Of a stretch of 64,000 nucleotides of DNA, positions 1 to 8,214 are shown piece after piece. The stretch comes from Actinomyces marseillensis (GTDB taxonomy: Bacteria; Actinomycetota; Actinomycetes; Actinomycetales; Actinomycetaceae), in assembly GCF_900155605.1 (NCBI RefSeq), contig NZ_LT707420.1, forward strand, positions 1,142,388-1,206,387, read 5' to 3'. Position numbers and translations under genes: made by a program. The notes under the pieces are model-generated. The model did no database searches and was not told the origin of the DNA. It was given only the letters and a program-made list of their open reading frames with translations. Position 1 is the stretch's first letter; each line of letters begins with the position of its first letter.

Positions 1-421
1 CAATGAGCGGCGGAATAAGGAGCGGAATGAAGGCGATGTGAATGGGGATCAGGTTTTGACTCATCACACCCATGACGAGGACGCCGCCGACAATTCCCCA
101 TTTGGCGCCGCGAGCAACGCGTGCGGAGCTCGCTGCATCCGCATTGCGCATGCGGTTCACAATTGCGCGCGCAAGCAGGGTCGGCAGACCTGAGTGAGCG
201 ACCGCCATAGCAAAAGCGCCGAGCAATGCGTAGGAAAGGGCAATCTTTGCGCCTCCGGCGAGGCCGGTTTGGAAAGCGACCATCGTGCCAGTGATTCCCA
301 TTCCGGCGACAAGGCCGGCGACAACAGAGGCCACAAAGAGAGAGATAACGACGTGCACTCGGGCGAGGCTGAGCGCCAGCATGACGATGACCGAGAGGAC
401 GACTGCATTCAACAAAAGCAT
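1..421 (-). CDS. Na+/H+ antiporter family protein (YuiF/NhaC-like), C-terminus beyond window
   Basis: This is a partial gene; 140 codons of the N-terminal part are present and the rest lies beyond base 1. It starts MLLLNAVVLSVIVMLALSLA and shows at least three hydrophobic segments: residues 1-18, a glycine-rich helix near 25-45, and a helix near 105-125. The stretch ALSYALLGAFAMAVAHSGLP is typical of the YuiF branch of the NhaC/Na+-H+ antiporter superfamily, integral membrane cation-proton or amino-acid transporters. The ATG at 421 was chosen because the translated start matches this family; no strong ribosome binding site precedes it. Substrate cannot be decided from this fragment. Confidence 0.75.
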   Translation of the reverse strand, partial: MLLLNAVVLSVIVMLALSLARVHVVISLFVASVVAGLVAGMGITGTMVAFQTGLAGGAKIALSYALLGAFAMAVAHSGLPTLLARAIVNRMRNADAASSARVARGAKWGIVGGVLVMGVMSQNLIPIHIAFIPLLIPPLI

Positions 422-560
422 GTGTATTCCAAGAGGTTGCGTGTGTGTTTAAAACTGACGTGGATAAGGAGCGAAAGCTTCAGTCGGGTGCGAAGTGAGA
501 TGGAATGCGTGAGCTTTATGGATAAGCTCCGATGAATCTTCGCGGGCGCGGGGGATTATC

Positions 561-586
561 CTGACGGCGTCTCGTGACGACGTCAG
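561..586 (-). terminator. hairpin overlapping the proC stop codon
   Basis: Eleven-base arms at 561-571 and 576-586 pair with one mismatch around the loop TCGT and overlap the proC stop at 583-585. It is a plausible intrinsic terminator for proC, although only a weak T-rich tail follows. Confidence 0.45.
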
Positions 587-1389
587 CCAAGATGATGGTC
601 GCGCTCAACAGCAGCGTCGACCGCCGCGACAATCGCGGAAGATAGACCCGCGTCTTGGGCGGCGAGGAGACCAGCGATGGTGGTTCCTCCCGGGGAAGAG
701 ACCCGGTCAATAAGGTTTGCGGGCACTTGCCCGTTGTCGAGGCCATTGAGCATGAGTTGCGCGCTTCCCAAGAACGCTTGGGCGACGATGCGCGTCGAAT
801 CGGCCTTGGTGAGGCCGTGGTTTACGCCGGCCTCGGCCATCGCATCGATCATGCGGAAGATCCATGCCGGGGAGGAGGAAGCGATCGCTGTAAAGACAGG
901 GAAGTACTTCTCATCCAGCACGATAGTTTGGCCGACCGAATCGAGGAGCTTGCGTGCTGCAGTGAGCTGCTCGTCTGTTGTCCCCATGGGGCAAAGGGCA
1001 CTCATCGACTTGCCGATCTGCGCATTGACATTGGGCATGACGCGGACCAGGGGAACAGCAGCCCCGAAATCAGAGTAAATCTGATCGGTTGTGCGACCTG
1101 CAGCAATAGAAATGACGCAGAGTTCCTTGGCGCAAAGAACGCTCTCGCGGATCTCGCGAATGACCTCTGACTGGACATTCGGTTTCACTGCAAGGACCAG
1201 AAGGTCGCTCTGCTCAGCGACCTGGCGGTTTGACGCGAGTGCAACGCCTCCCAGCTCATCTGCCAAGTCTTCGGCGGCCTTGTGGTGTCGATCAGCGAAC
1301 ATCAGATCCGAGCCGCTGAAGCCAGCGGCCACGGCACCGCGTGCAATGGCTGAAGCCATTGCACCTGTTCCGATGAAGCCGATACGCAT
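583..1389 (-). CDS. proC: pyrroline-5-carboxylate reductase
   Basis: ProC catalyses the last step of proline synthesis, NAD(P)H-dependent reduction of 1-pyrroline-5-carboxylate, in the cytoplasm. The 268-residue product opens with the dinucleotide-binding motif GFIGTGAMASAIARG at residues 4-18. It ends with the family signature VSSPGGTTIAGLLA (about residues 230-243) that lies in the dimer and substrate region. The length is normal for the family. The start at 1389 is preceded by AAGGA at 5 nt spacing; an upstream in-frame start would add 16 non-conserved residues. The gene stands alone, divergent from comEA. Confidence 0.95.
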   Translation of the reverse strand: MRIGFIGTGAMASAIARGAVAAGFSGSDLMFADRHHKAAEDLADELGGVALASNRQVAEQSDLLVLAVKPNVQSEVIREIRESVLCAKELCVISIAAGRTTDQIYSDFGAAVPLVRVMPNVNAQIGKSMSALCPMGTTDEQLTAARKLLDSVGQTIVLDEKYFPVFTAIASSSPAWIFRMIDAMAEAGVNHGLTKADSTRIVAQAFLGSAQLMLNGLDNGQVPANLIDRVSSPGGTTIAGLLAAQDAGLSSAIVAAVDAAVERDHHLG

Positions 1390-1573
1390 GACAGTCCTTG
1401 AGTGAGAAGGTGTGTATGTTGGCGTTATTTTAACCACACTTTACGTGTTGATTGCAACAAGGTCTCATTCTGCGTCCGCCAAAGTTATCCACAGAAACAG
1501 AGTGCAGACGATTCATCCACAGATTGACGCATCGGGGGAGCGCTAAGGGGAGAGAAGCGAGCACACTGCATGA

Positions 1574-2311
1574 ATGAACACTGACACGCAAATGCGCCGA
1601 AGACGTCACCTTCAACAGATAGTGCTCTCCAAGGAAACGCATGGCCATGATGAGGAAGAACGTGACAAACCAGCGTCGCCTTCTCCTTTGCGCTGGAAAC
1701 TACAGTGGAAAACAGCTGCGGTCGTGCTTGCGGTTTGTGGAGTCTTCGCTGTGCTTGGGGTTGTGTTGGCTCCGTGGAAATCAGGAAGCGCGTCTCATCC
1801 TCCTTCCATCGACGAGGCCTTGGCTGAGGAATCCGCCTCCGCGCAGCCCGCGTCATCGGAATCCGCCAGTGCTCTTTCGCATAGCATCGGTCCCCAGATC
1901 GTCCTCCACGTGACGGGGGAAGTGCGCCGCCCCGGAGTAATCCGCCTCGTCAAAGGGACGCGAGTCATGGATGCAATCGAAGAAGCTGGTGGTTTCACCG
2001 AAGACGCCGATACACAGAGCATCAATCTTGCGCGAGTCCTTGTTGATGGTGAGCAGCTCAAAGTGCGCTCACTCAAGCAGGCGCAGTCTTCTCAGGCAGA
2101 AGGAAAGGAAGAGGCTCCTCGAACGTGCGTTGATGTCGCAAGCGCCGATGTCGCTGGACTTCAGAATCTCGACGGTGTTGGGCCATCCCTTGCCAATCGA
2201 ATCATCACCTATCGCCAATCTCATCCCATCAGCGGCGTTGAGGATCTTGATGCTGTACCGGGGATCGGGCCATCGATTCTTGAAAAAATTCGTCAAGGTG
2301 CGTGCCAATGA
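1574..2311 (+). CDS. comEA: ComEA-type DNA-binding competence protein
   Basis: This 245-residue protein has a basic cytoplasmic N-terminus, one membrane segment (about 46-66), an SLBB-type domain (about 109-165, beginning IVLHVTGEVRRPG) and a double helix-hairpin-helix domain at the C-terminus (NLDGVGPSLANRII and AVPGIGPSILEKI). In characterised systems ComEA is a membrane-anchored receptor that binds incoming double-stranded DNA and passes it to ComEC. The stop overlaps the comEC start (ATGA), so the two are translationally coupled. The exact start is uncertain: 1574 is used, but ATG 1592 is also possible and no well-spaced RBS decides it. Confidence 0.9.
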   Translation: MNTDTQMRRRRHLQQIVLSKETHGHDEEERDKPASPSPLRWKLQWKTAAVVLAVCGVFAVLGVVLAPWKSGSASHPPSIDEALAEESASAQPASSESASALSHSIGPQIVLHVTGEVRRPGVIRLVKGTRVMDAIEEAGGFTEDADTQSINLARVLVDGEQLKVRSLKQAQSSQAEGKEEAPRTCVDVASADVAGLQNLDGVGPSLANRIITYRQSHPISGVEDLDAVPGIGPSILEKIRQGACQ

Positions 2312-3861
2312 CGCGAAGGCCAGTCGATATTCGCTTGCTTCCCATCGCTCTTGCAGTGTGGTCGTCAACCTATGCATTCCTCAACGGTCGCTATGTCCTT
2401 GGCTGGAGCAGCGTAGCGGGGACGATTCTCTTCACTGCCTACAGCGGATTGGGGTTGCCTGGGCGCGCATGGCTGCTGCGGTGGAGCGAATGCGCTGCCA
2501 CGATGAGCGTCATTGTGTGCCTAGGGGCAGCGTGTTTTTGGCTCGCAACAACTCGGGCCGCTGCTTGGGAAGAAGAGAGCACGCAGATCAGTGCGCATGG
2601 ACTGAATCTGCAGGGTTTTCACGCACGGCTCGTGAGTGAAGTGAAAGAAAGCCTTCCTCCAGATGAAGGACACGCAACGAAGAAGAAGCAACGCGCTCGT
2701 TATTTCGCCAGGGCGCAGTACGTCATGGGGCGCCAGCCCATGACATTCCTGCTGTCCAGTGAGACAGCGCGATTTACTCACCTTCGACGCGGGGATGTCA
2801 TCGCGCTCGATGGGAAGCTAGATCTTACCTGGTCCCATAGCATTCCCAACGTCGGGTCCATTCGTGTCAAGAAATGGGAGATTCTCCCATCAACGGATCG
2901 ATGGTCACAGTTCTCACGAGCATTTCGTGGCAATCTCGAGCAAGTAGTCTCTTCTCTTCCGCAGCATGCGCGCGCTTTAATTCCGGGCATGTCACTAGGG
3001 GATGATCATCAAGCCAGTGCCCAGATGCGCAATGACATGAAGACAGTGTCTTTCGCCCATCTCACAGCTGTCTCTGGCGCGCATATGTCGATCTTGTTAA
3101 TGACCATTGGTCTTCTAACGCCACGAAAGAAGACATGGAAATTGGTCGTACAACTGTCGGTTCTTCTTCTCTTCGTCGCGTTGGTCGGTCCCCAAGCCTC
3201 GGTTCTACGCTCTTTCGGGGTCAGCATCATTGCCTTCGGGGGAATGTGGCTGAACCGTGAAGGAGGAATATATTCATCGCTGAGTACCGTCGTGATAGCG
3301 GCCTGTCTGCTTTCTCCCTTCGATGCGTGTTCACTGGGTTTCTGTCTCTCTGTCCTTGCCACCTGGGGAGTGAGCGTTCCCGCCCGATGGATTTCGCATG
3401 CAGGAGAAAAAGCTGGGGTAGCTGCCGAAAACGCATGGATCCCTCGAATGAGCGCATTGCTGGCGATCCCACTTGGAGCGCAAATTGCCACGCTCCCCGT
3501 CATGATCTCCATGAATTCATGGATTGGACTGTGGTCGATCCCAGCGCAAATTCTGATCTCTCCATTTGTCACTCCGGTAACCATCGCGTCTTTCGCTGCC
3601 GCTCTTAGCGCACAGCTGTACGCCCCTATTGGTTTCGTCTGTGCGTGGATTGCGTCGTGGGGAACTGCATGGATCGCAGGTGTCGCGAGACTCTTTTCTT
3701 CCTTCCCTGGAGCTCGAGTCTCGCTTGGAAACACCGCTGGAATCTTTGCTGTGGGCGCAGGCATCGCTGTGGCTCTCATCGCTGCTGATTGCCTCCGGCG
3801 CTTCACGACGTCGAGTCCCCTCGAACGTGTCACACTAGGAGGGAAAAGCTTGCATATATGA
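2308..3861 (+). CDS. comEC: ComEC/Rec2-type DNA uptake channel, no C-terminal nuclease domain
   Basis: This 517-residue polytopic membrane protein is the presumed channel that carries single-stranded DNA across the membrane. The competence core is visible: a soluble N-terminal domain followed by the sequence HLTAVSGAHMSILL (near residue 250), then about eight hydrophobic helices. It ends soon after the last helix, so the metallo-beta-lactamase-like domain found in longer ComEC proteins (about 750 residues) is absent; shorter forms occur in other actinobacteria. The ATG at 2308 overlaps the comEA stop. A GTG two codons earlier is possible but less likely. Confidence 0.9.
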   Translation: MTRRPVDIRLLPIALAVWSSTYAFLNGRYVLGWSSVAGTILFTAYSGLGLPGRAWLLRWSECAATMSVIVCLGAACFWLATTRAAAWEEESTQISAHGLNLQGFHARLVSEVKESLPPDEGHATKKKQRARYFARAQYVMGRQPMTFLLSSETARFTHLRRGDVIALDGKLDLTWSHSIPNVGSIRVKKWEILPSTDRWSQFSRAFRGNLEQVVSSLPQHARALIPGMSLGDDHQASAQMRNDMKTVSFAHLTAVSGAHMSILLMTIGLLTPRKKTWKLVVQLSVLLLFVALVGPQASVLRSFGVSIIAFGGMWLNREGGIYSSLSTVVIAACLLSPFDACSLGFCLSVLATWGVSVPARWISHAGEKAGVAAENAWIPRMSALLAIPLGAQIATLPVMISMNSWIGLWSIPAQILISPFVTPVTIASFAAALSAQLYAPIGFVCAWIASWGTAWIAGVARLFSSFPGARVSLGNTAGIFAVGAGIAVALIAADCLRRFTTSSPLERVTLGGKSLHI

Positions 3862-3896
3862 ATGGGCGAGTACGACACGGAAGGGGAGAGCGGCCT

Positions 3897-4868
3897 ATGG
3901 CAGCGAAGACTCAGGCAGCACCGGTTCCCCCTCGCCTTGCTCCCGTTGTCTTAATCAAGGGCAGCGAAAGCTTACTTGCAGATCGAGCGCTGAGCGAGCT
4001 GCGACGCCTCGCGCACGAAGTCGATCCCAGCCTTGAGCGGACAGATCTTCCCGCGGGAAGCTACCAAGCAGGCCAACTGGACGTTCTCACCTCGCCTTCT
4101 CTTTTCGGTGAAAGTCGGATGATCATCATCTCCGACCTGGAGAACATGACGGATGCCCTTGCCACCGACCTGCAGGCATACCTGAGCCAACCCGCCGCCG
4201 ATGTATGGATCTTCCTGCGTCACCCGGGCGGCAACGCCAGAGGAAAGAAACTCCTCGATGCAATTGCGAAAGCCGGATTCCCGGTGATTGCGGCAGAACC
4301 GCTGAAAAATGATCGCGATAAATTGGACTTTGTTCGCTCCGATGTACGCAACGCACACCGAAAAATTGAAACAGAAGCCGCGCAGGCATTGGTCGATGCG
4401 CTAGGGAACGACCTCAGTGCACTCGCGGCAGCTGTTGCGCAATTGCTGAGCGACGTCCAGGGGACCATCACTCATGAGGCGGTTCGCCGCTACTACTCCG
4501 GGCGAGTCGAGGCAACGAGCTTCGAAGTTGCCGATGCAATCGTGGGCGGACGCAGTGCACAGGCACTGACTTTGGTCAGGCACGCATATGCGACGGGAAG
4601 CGCTCCCGCTCAACTGGTTGCGGCAATCGCAATGAAATTCCGGGCGATGGCGAAAGTTTCCGCACCCGCGGGACGGAAGAACCTTGGGATGTCTCCGTGG
4701 CAAGCCGAGCATGCACGCAGGGAACTGCGTTCATGGCCTGACCCTGCCCTGGCCTCGGCAATCACTGCAATTGCTCAAGCTGACGAAGACACAAAAGGCG
4801 CGTCGAAGGACCCCGAAGGAGCGGTGGAGAAACTCGTCATGACATTGTGCCGCCTCCACCGCGGCTAA
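3897..4868 (+). CDS. holA: DNA polymerase III subunit delta
   Basis: HolA opens and loads the sliding clamp as part of the DNA polymerase III clamp loader. The 323-residue product shows the family pattern: VVLIKGSESLLADRALSEL near the N-terminus (the degenerate ATPase fold that lacks a working P-loop), a middle region, and a C-terminal collar-like helical domain ending LVMTLCRLHRG. The ATG at 3897 follows AAGGGGAGAG by about 9 nt; a longer in-frame extension would overlap comEC and is not conserved in character. Location just downstream of comEA-comEC is common in bacteria. Confidence 0.93.
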   Translation: MAAKTQAAPVPPRLAPVVLIKGSESLLADRALSELRRLAHEVDPSLERTDLPAGSYQAGQLDVLTSPSLFGESRMIIISDLENMTDALATDLQAYLSQPAADVWIFLRHPGGNARGKKLLDAIAKAGFPVIAAEPLKNDRDKLDFVRSDVRNAHRKIETEAAQALVDALGNDLSALAAAVAQLLSDVQGTITHEAVRRYYSGRVEATSFEVADAIVGGRSAQALTLVRHAYATGSAPAQLVAAIAMKFRAMAKVSAPAGRKNLGMSPWQAEHARRELRSWPDPALASAITAIAQADEDTKGASKDPEGAVEKLVMTLCRLHRG

Positions 4869-4871
4869 AAA

Positions 4872-5453
4872 CTAGCTCCCCGCCTCTTCACTGCGCAGAC
4901 GAGGAACGCAGGTCTTCTCGGGATGAATCCCAATAATTCCCGCATAAAACGCGCGGATAGCATCCATATCCTTGCTCTGATTTCCACTGAGCTCGATAGG
5001 GGCTCCCCAGCCATAGCGGCGTTGCCCGCCATCGATGAATCCGGGGACCACAGGCAAATTCGCACCCTGAGCGATGCGATAAAAACCAGACTTCCAATAG
5101 GGACGAATAGAACGCGTGCCCTTGGGAGCAATGACAAGGACAAAAGTTTCACTCGACTGGGCTAAAGCGATGACTCGCTCCACCAAGTGGCCGGGATTTT
5201 CGCGGTCGACGGGGATCCCACCAATTGCCTGAACAAAACGGCCAATCACGGGCACGTCCGTGAGGTTCTTTTTCACCAAAAAATAGAAGGGACGTTGCAA
5301 CGCCCACATGGCAACAACCATGTAGAAGCCATCCCAATTCGAAGTGTGGGGTGCTCCCAAAACGACGCAGCGCTCGGGAAGAGGATGCCCGGGCGTAAAA
5401 GTCCAGCGCGATACTCGCATGACCAAATGAGCCAATGCCTTACGCAATCCCAT
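4872..5453 (-). CDS. 1-acylglycerol-3-phosphate acyltransferase family protein
   Basis: This is a 193-residue PlsC-type acyltransferase, probably acting on lysophospholipids or a related acyl acceptor at the membrane. Catalytic motif I (HX4D) is HTSNWD, about residues 34-39. The substrate-binding region includes GGIPVDRENPGHLV, and the usual PEGTRS block reads APKGTRS, so the family's glutamate is replaced by lysine. That substitution recurs in an uncharacterised branch of the family, so the substrate is unknown. The start at 5453 is supported by GAGAGGA upstream. It converges on holA with only 3 bases between the two stops. Confidence 0.85.
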   Translation of the reverse strand: MGLRKALAHLVMRVSRWTFTPGHPLPERCVVLGAPHTSNWDGFYMVVAMWALQRPFYFLVKKNLTDVPVIGRFVQAIGGIPVDRENPGHLVERVIALAQSSETFVLVIAPKGTRSIRPYWKSGFYRIAQGANLPVVPGFIDGGQRRYGWGAPIELSGNQSKDMDAIRAFYAGIIGIHPEKTCVPRLRSEEAGS

Positions 5454-5649
5454 GTTGTTCCTCTCCCGGGTTGAGCCGTGACACAGTGTACGTGGAATCC
5501 TGGCAGCAGCGCTCTTCAATGTGGGATTGACCCGGAAATATCCCTGATTGAACCCTGAAATGAGGGACTTCGAGTTGAGCTGTCGGAGCACTGTTCTAAG
5601 ATCGAATTCGGGAGGAGCAGGGCGTTCCTCTGCCTGCGAAGGAGTTCCA

Positions 5650-8214
5650 GTGAGTTCAAGCCCATCCGCAAGGAGCGGCGAACATACAGTCGTATCGCTT
5701 TCTACTCGCATTGCGCACCGGTGGAGCGAATTGGTACGCATCCTTGGACAGTGGCTGCGAACCGCTCCATGTTCTGTATTCCTCTCACTTCTCATGCTGA
5801 TTGCCGCCTGTGCGTCGCACCTGACTCGCGCGAGGTGGATGCACGATCTTGCTGCTCAGGGCGGACACGTTCAACCCCTTCACACCTTCACCACTGTTTT
5901 GTGGGCTCCTTCAACGGGCATCATGATCAACCTGATCCTCATGATGCTCATCGTTGGCGGACTACTTGAACGCTTCCTTGGCTCAAAAGTCTGGGCACTC
6001 TCGGCCGTCGTTTCACTTCCGCTATCACTCGCGGGATTGTGGGCCTGCGCTGCCCTAGCTCATAGCGCCTCGTTAAATTGGGCATTTCCCATGGTCAGCG
6101 GCCCGGTGAGCGGTTCCGTCCTCATCTTGATCTCCGCTTTAGGGACCGCCAGTGCAAAGATGAACCGCTTGTGGGCATGGCGCACGCGTATCGGTGTCCT
6201 TGTCATCCTCCTTGCGCTTTTCGCCTTTAGCAGTAGTGCAGGCTCGCTGGCCCGACTTTTCGCTTTCGTTTCCGGCTGCTTGGTCGGTGGCTTTGCGATT
6301 GGTTGGTCGACGAGGAATCGTTCAATGCTGGGAATCGGCGATCCCGTTCGCCACGTGATCCCCCTGGTCATCACCGCCTACACTCTCGGTGCGGTCAATG
6401 CCATCTGGACTTTTACAAGCCATGGGCTTTTGGCCTTTGATCGCGCGGCTTTTTCTCCCGAGCTTGCCGAGCAGCAGTACATGTGGGCCCTGTGCCAGCA
6501 AAATGAGGCACCCATGAGGTGTTTGAAGGAGGTATATGGCAACTCCCTGATGCTCTACGCCCCTGTCGTTCTTGCTTCGATTCCTTTCCTTGTGCAGTTG
6601 GTGCTCGCCTTTGGACTCTTCCGAGGCCGCCGTGGAGCTTGGGTGGGAACGATAATTCTTCAAGGTGCGCTGAGTGTCATCGGCGTTGCCCAGACGATCC
6701 TCTTCTTGGCATCGATTTCGGGTAGTGCAGAGGAAGTTCCTGAGGGATATTTCGCCGTCAATATTCCCACAATGAAGCTCTTGGTTGGCGTGGCCTTCCC
6801 GTTGACAGCAATGCTGCTCACCGCGTGGAATGCCTCTGCCTTCCAAGTTCGCGCGCCAAAGTCTCGCTGGAAGCGCGCGGGGATCATCTCCCTTGTTTCT
6901 TTCCTTGCGGGAGGTATTGTCGCCCTTGTCGTTGGCATGTCGATGCCCTACTACTTTGTTCCTGATGCCACCCCGCTGAATCTTCTTGAAGCGTATCTGG
7001 CCGCATATGCCCCCGCCGGCGCGCAATGGCTCTTTGACACCCCTTTGTATGCGACGACAGTGGCGGCGGCGACTGCAACCGTCTGGATTCCCGTTGCGGT
7101 GTGGGTCATCACTTCTGTGAGCTTGTTGAAGGTCTTTTTGGCCCCGGTTGATGTGAACGACGAGAAACAAGACAAGCTCCTGTCTCTGGTCACATCGCAG
7201 GGCGCGGGTTCCTTGGGATGGATGCTCACTTGGCAAGGAAACTCAACGTGGATGAGTCCCGATCGCACCTGCGGTGTTTCCTACCGCCAAGAATCCGGTG
7301 TGGCCTTAACTCTCACGCAGTGCAGCGCCGATGAGGAACACATCTCCTCTGCGATTTCGGAGTTTGCGACTTTCGCGACTGACGCCTCTCTTATTCCCGC
7401 CCTCTACTCAGTCCATGAAGAGTGGGCCAAAGAAGCGCACCGCTTAGGTTGGTCAACGGTCAAGGTCGCTGAAGAAGCAATTATCGACCTGGGAGATCTC
7501 GAATTTAAGGGGAAGAAGTTCCAAGACGTGAGGACTGCCTTCAACCATGCCAAGCGTGAAGGAATCCGTGCACAGTGGGCGTCTTACCCGGATCTTGACG
7601 AGGCCTCGAAGGAGCAAATCCAGGCGATTTGCCAAGCGTGGGCTGATGAGAAGGCTCTTCCTGAAATGGGCTTCACCCTAGGTGGTTTGCGCGAACTTGA
7701 TGATCCTCAGACACGTCTCTTGCTTGCGGTCGATGAAGAAGAGCATATTCACGCAGTAACGTCATGGATGCCTGTCCACTCGAAGGGCAGCGTCATTGGA
7801 TTGACTCTGGACGTGATGCGGCGAGACGATCAAGGCTTCCGTCTGGCCATTGATTTTCTCATCGGTCAAGCTGCCCTCCTTGCACAAGAAGAAGGACTAC
7901 AGTTCATTTCCCTCTCCGGTGCGCCCCTGGCCGAGTCGGGCCAGTGTGAAGAGCCAGAAGACTTGCGTGACTCTCACTTCGCATTCGCTCCGGTATTGGA
8001 TGTCATGGGTAATGCCATGGAGCCCGTTTACGGCTTCCGTTCGCTTCTTGCCTACAAGAAAAAGTTCCAAGTTCGTTTTGTTCCCCTATACCTCGCGATT
8101 CCCGATATCGCGCAGGCTCCCGCTGTCGGATTGGCAATTGCTCACGCGTATCTGCCTGGAATGAGTGCAGCAAGTGCCGTCTCCTTGGCTGCAAAGCTGG
8201 TTTCTCGTGATTAG
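5650..8214 (+). CDS. aminoacyl-phosphatidylglycerol synthase-like protein (MprF-type) with rhomboid-like N-terminal half
   Basis: This 854-residue membrane protein has about 12-14 hydrophobic helices followed by a DUF2156-type (LPG synthase C-terminal) domain from about 500 to 850. That domain transfers an amino acid from aminoacyl-tRNA to a phospholipid headgroup. The first helices (about 41-220) resemble a rhomboid fold: NLILMMLIVGGLLERFLGSK (94-113) matches the rhomboid helix 2 pattern, and GPVSGS (151-156) sits where the catalytic serine motif is. The helix 6 histidine position is Phe206 (LFAFVSGCLVGG). The GTG at 5650 is preceded by AAGGAG at 5 nt. The amino acid and lipid used are unknown. 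It overlaps the following hydrolase gene. Confidence 0.85.
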   Translation: MSSSPSARSGEHTVVSLSTRIAHRWSELVRILGQWLRTAPCSVFLSLLMLIAACASHLTRARWMHDLAAQGGHVQPLHTFTTVLWAPSTGIMINLILMMLIVGGLLERFLGSKVWALSAVVSLPLSLAGLWACAALAHSASLNWAFPMVSGPVSGSVLILISALGTASAKMNRLWAWRTRIGVLVILLALFAFSSSAGSLARLFAFVSGCLVGGFAIGWSTRNRSMLGIGDPVRHVIPLVITAYTLGAVNAIWTFTSHGLLAFDRAAFSPELAEQQYMWALCQQNEAPMRCLKEVYGNSLMLYAPVVLASIPFLVQLVLAFGLFRGRRGAWVGTIILQGALSVIGVAQTILFLASISGSAEEVPEGYFAVNIPTMKLLVGVAFPLTAMLLTAWNASAFQVRAPKSRWKRAGIISLVSFLAGGIVALVVGMSMPYYFVPDATPLNLLEAYLAAYAPAGAQWLFDTPLYATTVAAATATVWIPVAVWVITSVSLLKVFLAPVDVNDEKQDKLLSLVTSQGAGSLGWMLTWQGNSTWMSPDRTCGVSYRQESGVALTLTQCSADEEHISSAISEFATFATDASLIPALYSVHEEWAKEAHRLGWSTVKVAEEAIIDLGDLEFKGKKFQDVRTAFNHAKREGIRAQWASYPDLDEASKEQIQAICQAWADEKALPEMGFTLGGLRELDDPQTRLLLAVDEEEHIHAVTSWMPVHSKGSVIGLTLDVMRRDDQGFRLAIDFLIGQAALLAQEEGLQFISLSGAPLAESGQCEEPEDLRDSHFAFAPVLDVMGNAMEPVYGFRSLLAYKKKFQVRFVPLYLAIPDIAQAPAVGLAIAHAYLPGMSAASAVSLAAKLVSRD

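Noticed and set aside
6322..7236. 304-codon open frame antisense to the MprF-like gene
   Set aside because: Charged, motif-free product and no RBS; the sense strand encodes membrane helices and a catalytic domain.
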